In this document: in pieces, positions 62,896 to 64,000 of the stretch
How the letters are laid out: each line of letters opens with the position of its first letter
Numbering within the stretch: position 1 is the first letter of the stretch
Source of the DNA: Pararhodobacter marinus
Lineage (GTDB): Bacteria > Pseudomonadota > Alphaproteobacteria > Rhodobacterales > Rhodobacteraceae
Direction of reading: 5' to 3'
DNA: 64,000 nt
NCBI RefSeq assembly: GCF_003122215.1
Contig: NZ_QEYD01000014.1
Coordinates: 1 to 64,000 of the forward strand
The notes under the pieces: generated by a model
The model's database searches: none
The model's input: only the letters and a program-made list of their open reading frames with translations
Told to the model about the DNA's origin: nothing
Translations under genes and position numbers: made by a program

Positions 62896-63540
62896 TCACC
62901 CGAACCGCCGCCCTCCTTCCGTGAAGGTGTACTCGTTCACGATGATCCCCTCTTCGATGGCCTCGTCCGAGGTGAGGTGGTCGTATTCAGCCTGAAGCTG
63001 GCGGTAGAGCCAGCGGGCCAGATCACGCAGCGCCTCGGTCACGATCTCCTCGGCGTCGTCGGTCGGCGGCTGCCAGGTCGGGCTGTCCCGCGTGACGTCC
63101 ACGGACATGGTGTATTCGTGGTAGTAGCGGCCGCGGTGGCTGACCTCGGCAGCGAGCTGGTAGAAATTCCGCCGCTGGATGGCCTGCAGCCGATCGACGA
63201 TGCCATGCAGCGTCGCGTCGGTCGGGGCGTAGTCCCGGATGCACGCGGCGGCGCCCTTGGCGTGGGACCAGTAGCCCTCGAAGCACGCCCCGTCGCCCTG
63301 GTTCCAGAACCCGGAGAACCAGATGCAGGGCTTGGCCCGCGTGCCGCCGCCCATCAGCCGGACGGGAGTGGTCTTCAAGCGGATGCCGAGGATCTCGCAG
63401 ATCCTCTCGAAATCCTCGTAGACCGCGTCCCACCAATCATCATGGGGCCCAAGCTCACGATACCAGCTGCGCGCCTTTTCCTTGGCGACGTCGGAGAGTT
63501 CAGGGAACTGGTAGACTGTTGTGCAGATGACCTCAGGCAT
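62896..63540 (-). CDS. Conserved plasmid/phage protein, sometimes labelled antitoxin
   Basis: A 214-residue soluble protein beginning MPEVICTTVYQFPELSDVAK, with a strongly aromatic, acidic middle (GPHDDWWDAVYEDFERICEI and WFSGFWNQGDGACFEGYW). I have seen such proteins annotated as 'antitoxin of toxin-antitoxin stability system', but nothing in the sequence proves that. It overlaps the preceding gene by eight bases. A role in element maintenance is only suggested by position. Confidence 0.55.
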   Translation of the reverse strand: MPEVICTTVYQFPELSDVAKEKARSWYRELGPHDDWWDAVYEDFERICEILGIRLKTTPVRLMGGGTRAKPCIWFSGFWNQGDGACFEGYWSHAKGAAACIRDYAPTDATLHGIVDRLQAIQRRNFYQLAAEVSHRGRYYHEYTMSVDVTRDSPTWQPPTDDAEEIVTEALRDLARWLYRQLQAEYDHLTSDEAIEEGIIVNEYTFTEGGRRFG

Positions 63541-63952
63541 CGACGTCCTCCCCGTTTAGCGCGGCGGCCAGCCATTCCTGGCTGCTCGTCCAGCCGACGG
63601 ATTTCCGCGCGCCGAGGTCGATGACATGCGCGCCGCCGCCGAAGGCGTCGAGGCGCGGGCGGGAACAGGTCAGACCGTACTGAAACCCCCAGAGGCCGGT
63701 GAGGCCGAGGTCTTCGGCCAGGCGCAGCACGAAGCGGATAACCGCCTCGACATCGCCGTGCTCGTCGTCATGGATCCAGAGGGTGCTGCCTTCGGGCGCG
63801 TCCTGATGCACGAGGTCGAAGCCCGTGACCTCCGGCTCGTCGGCGTCCTGATCCGCGGCACGCAGGTCATGAAACAGCGCGAGTGCGCGGGCGGCTTTTT
63901 CGGGGCTGCCGACGTCGATCAGGCATGAGAAATGGGTGAAGTAATCCGCCAT
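63533..63952 (-). CDS. Conserved protein of unknown function
   Basis: A 139-residue acidic soluble protein (starts MADYFTHFSCLIDVGSPEKA; contains 'LWIHDDEHGDVEAVIRFVLR' and 'LTGLWGFQYGLTCSRPRLDA'). No named family is recognised, though the pattern resembles small plasmid genes of Rhodobacterales near the preceding type. AGGAGG lies about ten bases before ATG 63952, so the gene is real. It heads an overlapping pair; the operon may begin beyond the window edge. Confidence 0.6.
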   Translation of the reverse strand: MADYFTHFSCLIDVGSPEKAARALALFHDLRAADQDADEPEVTGFDLVHQDAPEGSTLWIHDDEHGDVEAVIRFVLRLAEDLGLTGLWGFQYGLTCSRPRLDAFGGGAHVIDLGARKSVGWTSSQEWLAAALNGEDVDA

Positions 63953-64000
63953 GGGGACCTCCTGAGATTGAGAAACCCGGGCCTTGGGGCCGGGCGCTGG

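Overview
The window looks like part of a conjugative plasmid or an integrative conjugative element (ICE) from an alphaproteobacterium, most likely a member of the Rhodobacterales (Roseobacter/Rhodobacter group). The grounds are the high-GC coding sequence, a P-type VirB/VirD4 secretion locus joined to a MOBP-like relaxase and a VirC1/VirC2-like pair, accessory families typical of Rhodobacterales mobile DNA (strawberry-notch helicase, DUF2493 and Toprim proteins), and a GTTC-N7-GTTC LexA-type box, the form used by alphaproteobacteria. I found no rRNA, tRNA, CRISPR array, integrase or certain replication gene, so plasmid versus ICE stays open.

Layout. 7-3509: a complete minimal tniABQ transposon of the Tn402/Tn7 type with matching terminal inverted repeats, next to the 3' remnant of a helix-turn-helix gene. 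4.1-8.7 kb: small metabolic cargo (Rnk-like protein, TauE-type exporter, spermidine-synthase-like methyltransferase, phytanoyl-CoA dioxygenase-family enzyme divergent from a LysR regulator, and an ankyrin gene that has lost its 5' end). 8.7-12.3 kb: a winged-helix protein, two exported proteins and a first Fic protein. 12.4-23.9 kb: a tightly packed type IV secretion operon (virB1, 2, 3, 4, lipoprotein, second transglycosylase, virB5, 8, 9, 10, 11, exported protein, virB6).

24-33.9 kb: a cell-envelope and ion-homeostasis island (zinc-ribbon protein, pentapeptide protein, phosphoesterase-like/glycosyltransferase fusion, LPG-synthase-like membrane protein, CorA, UppP, an ExoD gene with an internal stop, a Ca2+/cation antiporter, a PhoD-type phosphatase). 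It separates the virB operon from the DNA-processing genes. 34-42.6 kb: leftward mobC, relaxase, virD4 and a newly noticed 47-codon gene; an intergenic region with an oriT-like structure and TGCA-centred repeats; then rightward virC1/parA, a virC2-like gene, a small gene and a second Fic gene.

42.7-53.4 kb: a five-gene leftward operon with overlapping or closely spaced genes: a SNF2/DEAD-type helicase with a PLD-like N-terminus, a DUF4391 protein, a type III Mod methyltransferase, an AlbA_2/HATPase protein and a type III Res subunit. It has every sign of an expanded restriction-type defence system. 53.7-64 kb: plasmid/ICE backbone genes (WGR, DUF2493, Toprim, a 1459-residue methyltransferase/strawberry-notch helicase), a small gene with an SOS-box promoter, an XRE-RES toxin-antitoxin pair and two conserved proteins of unknown function.

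Together the virB genes build the channel, VirD4 docks the relaxase-DNA complex assembled by MobC and VirC-like proteins at the oriT candidate, and the defence operon, Fic and XRE-RES modules probably protect or stabilise the element. Functions are assigned from family resemblance read by eye; no database search was run.
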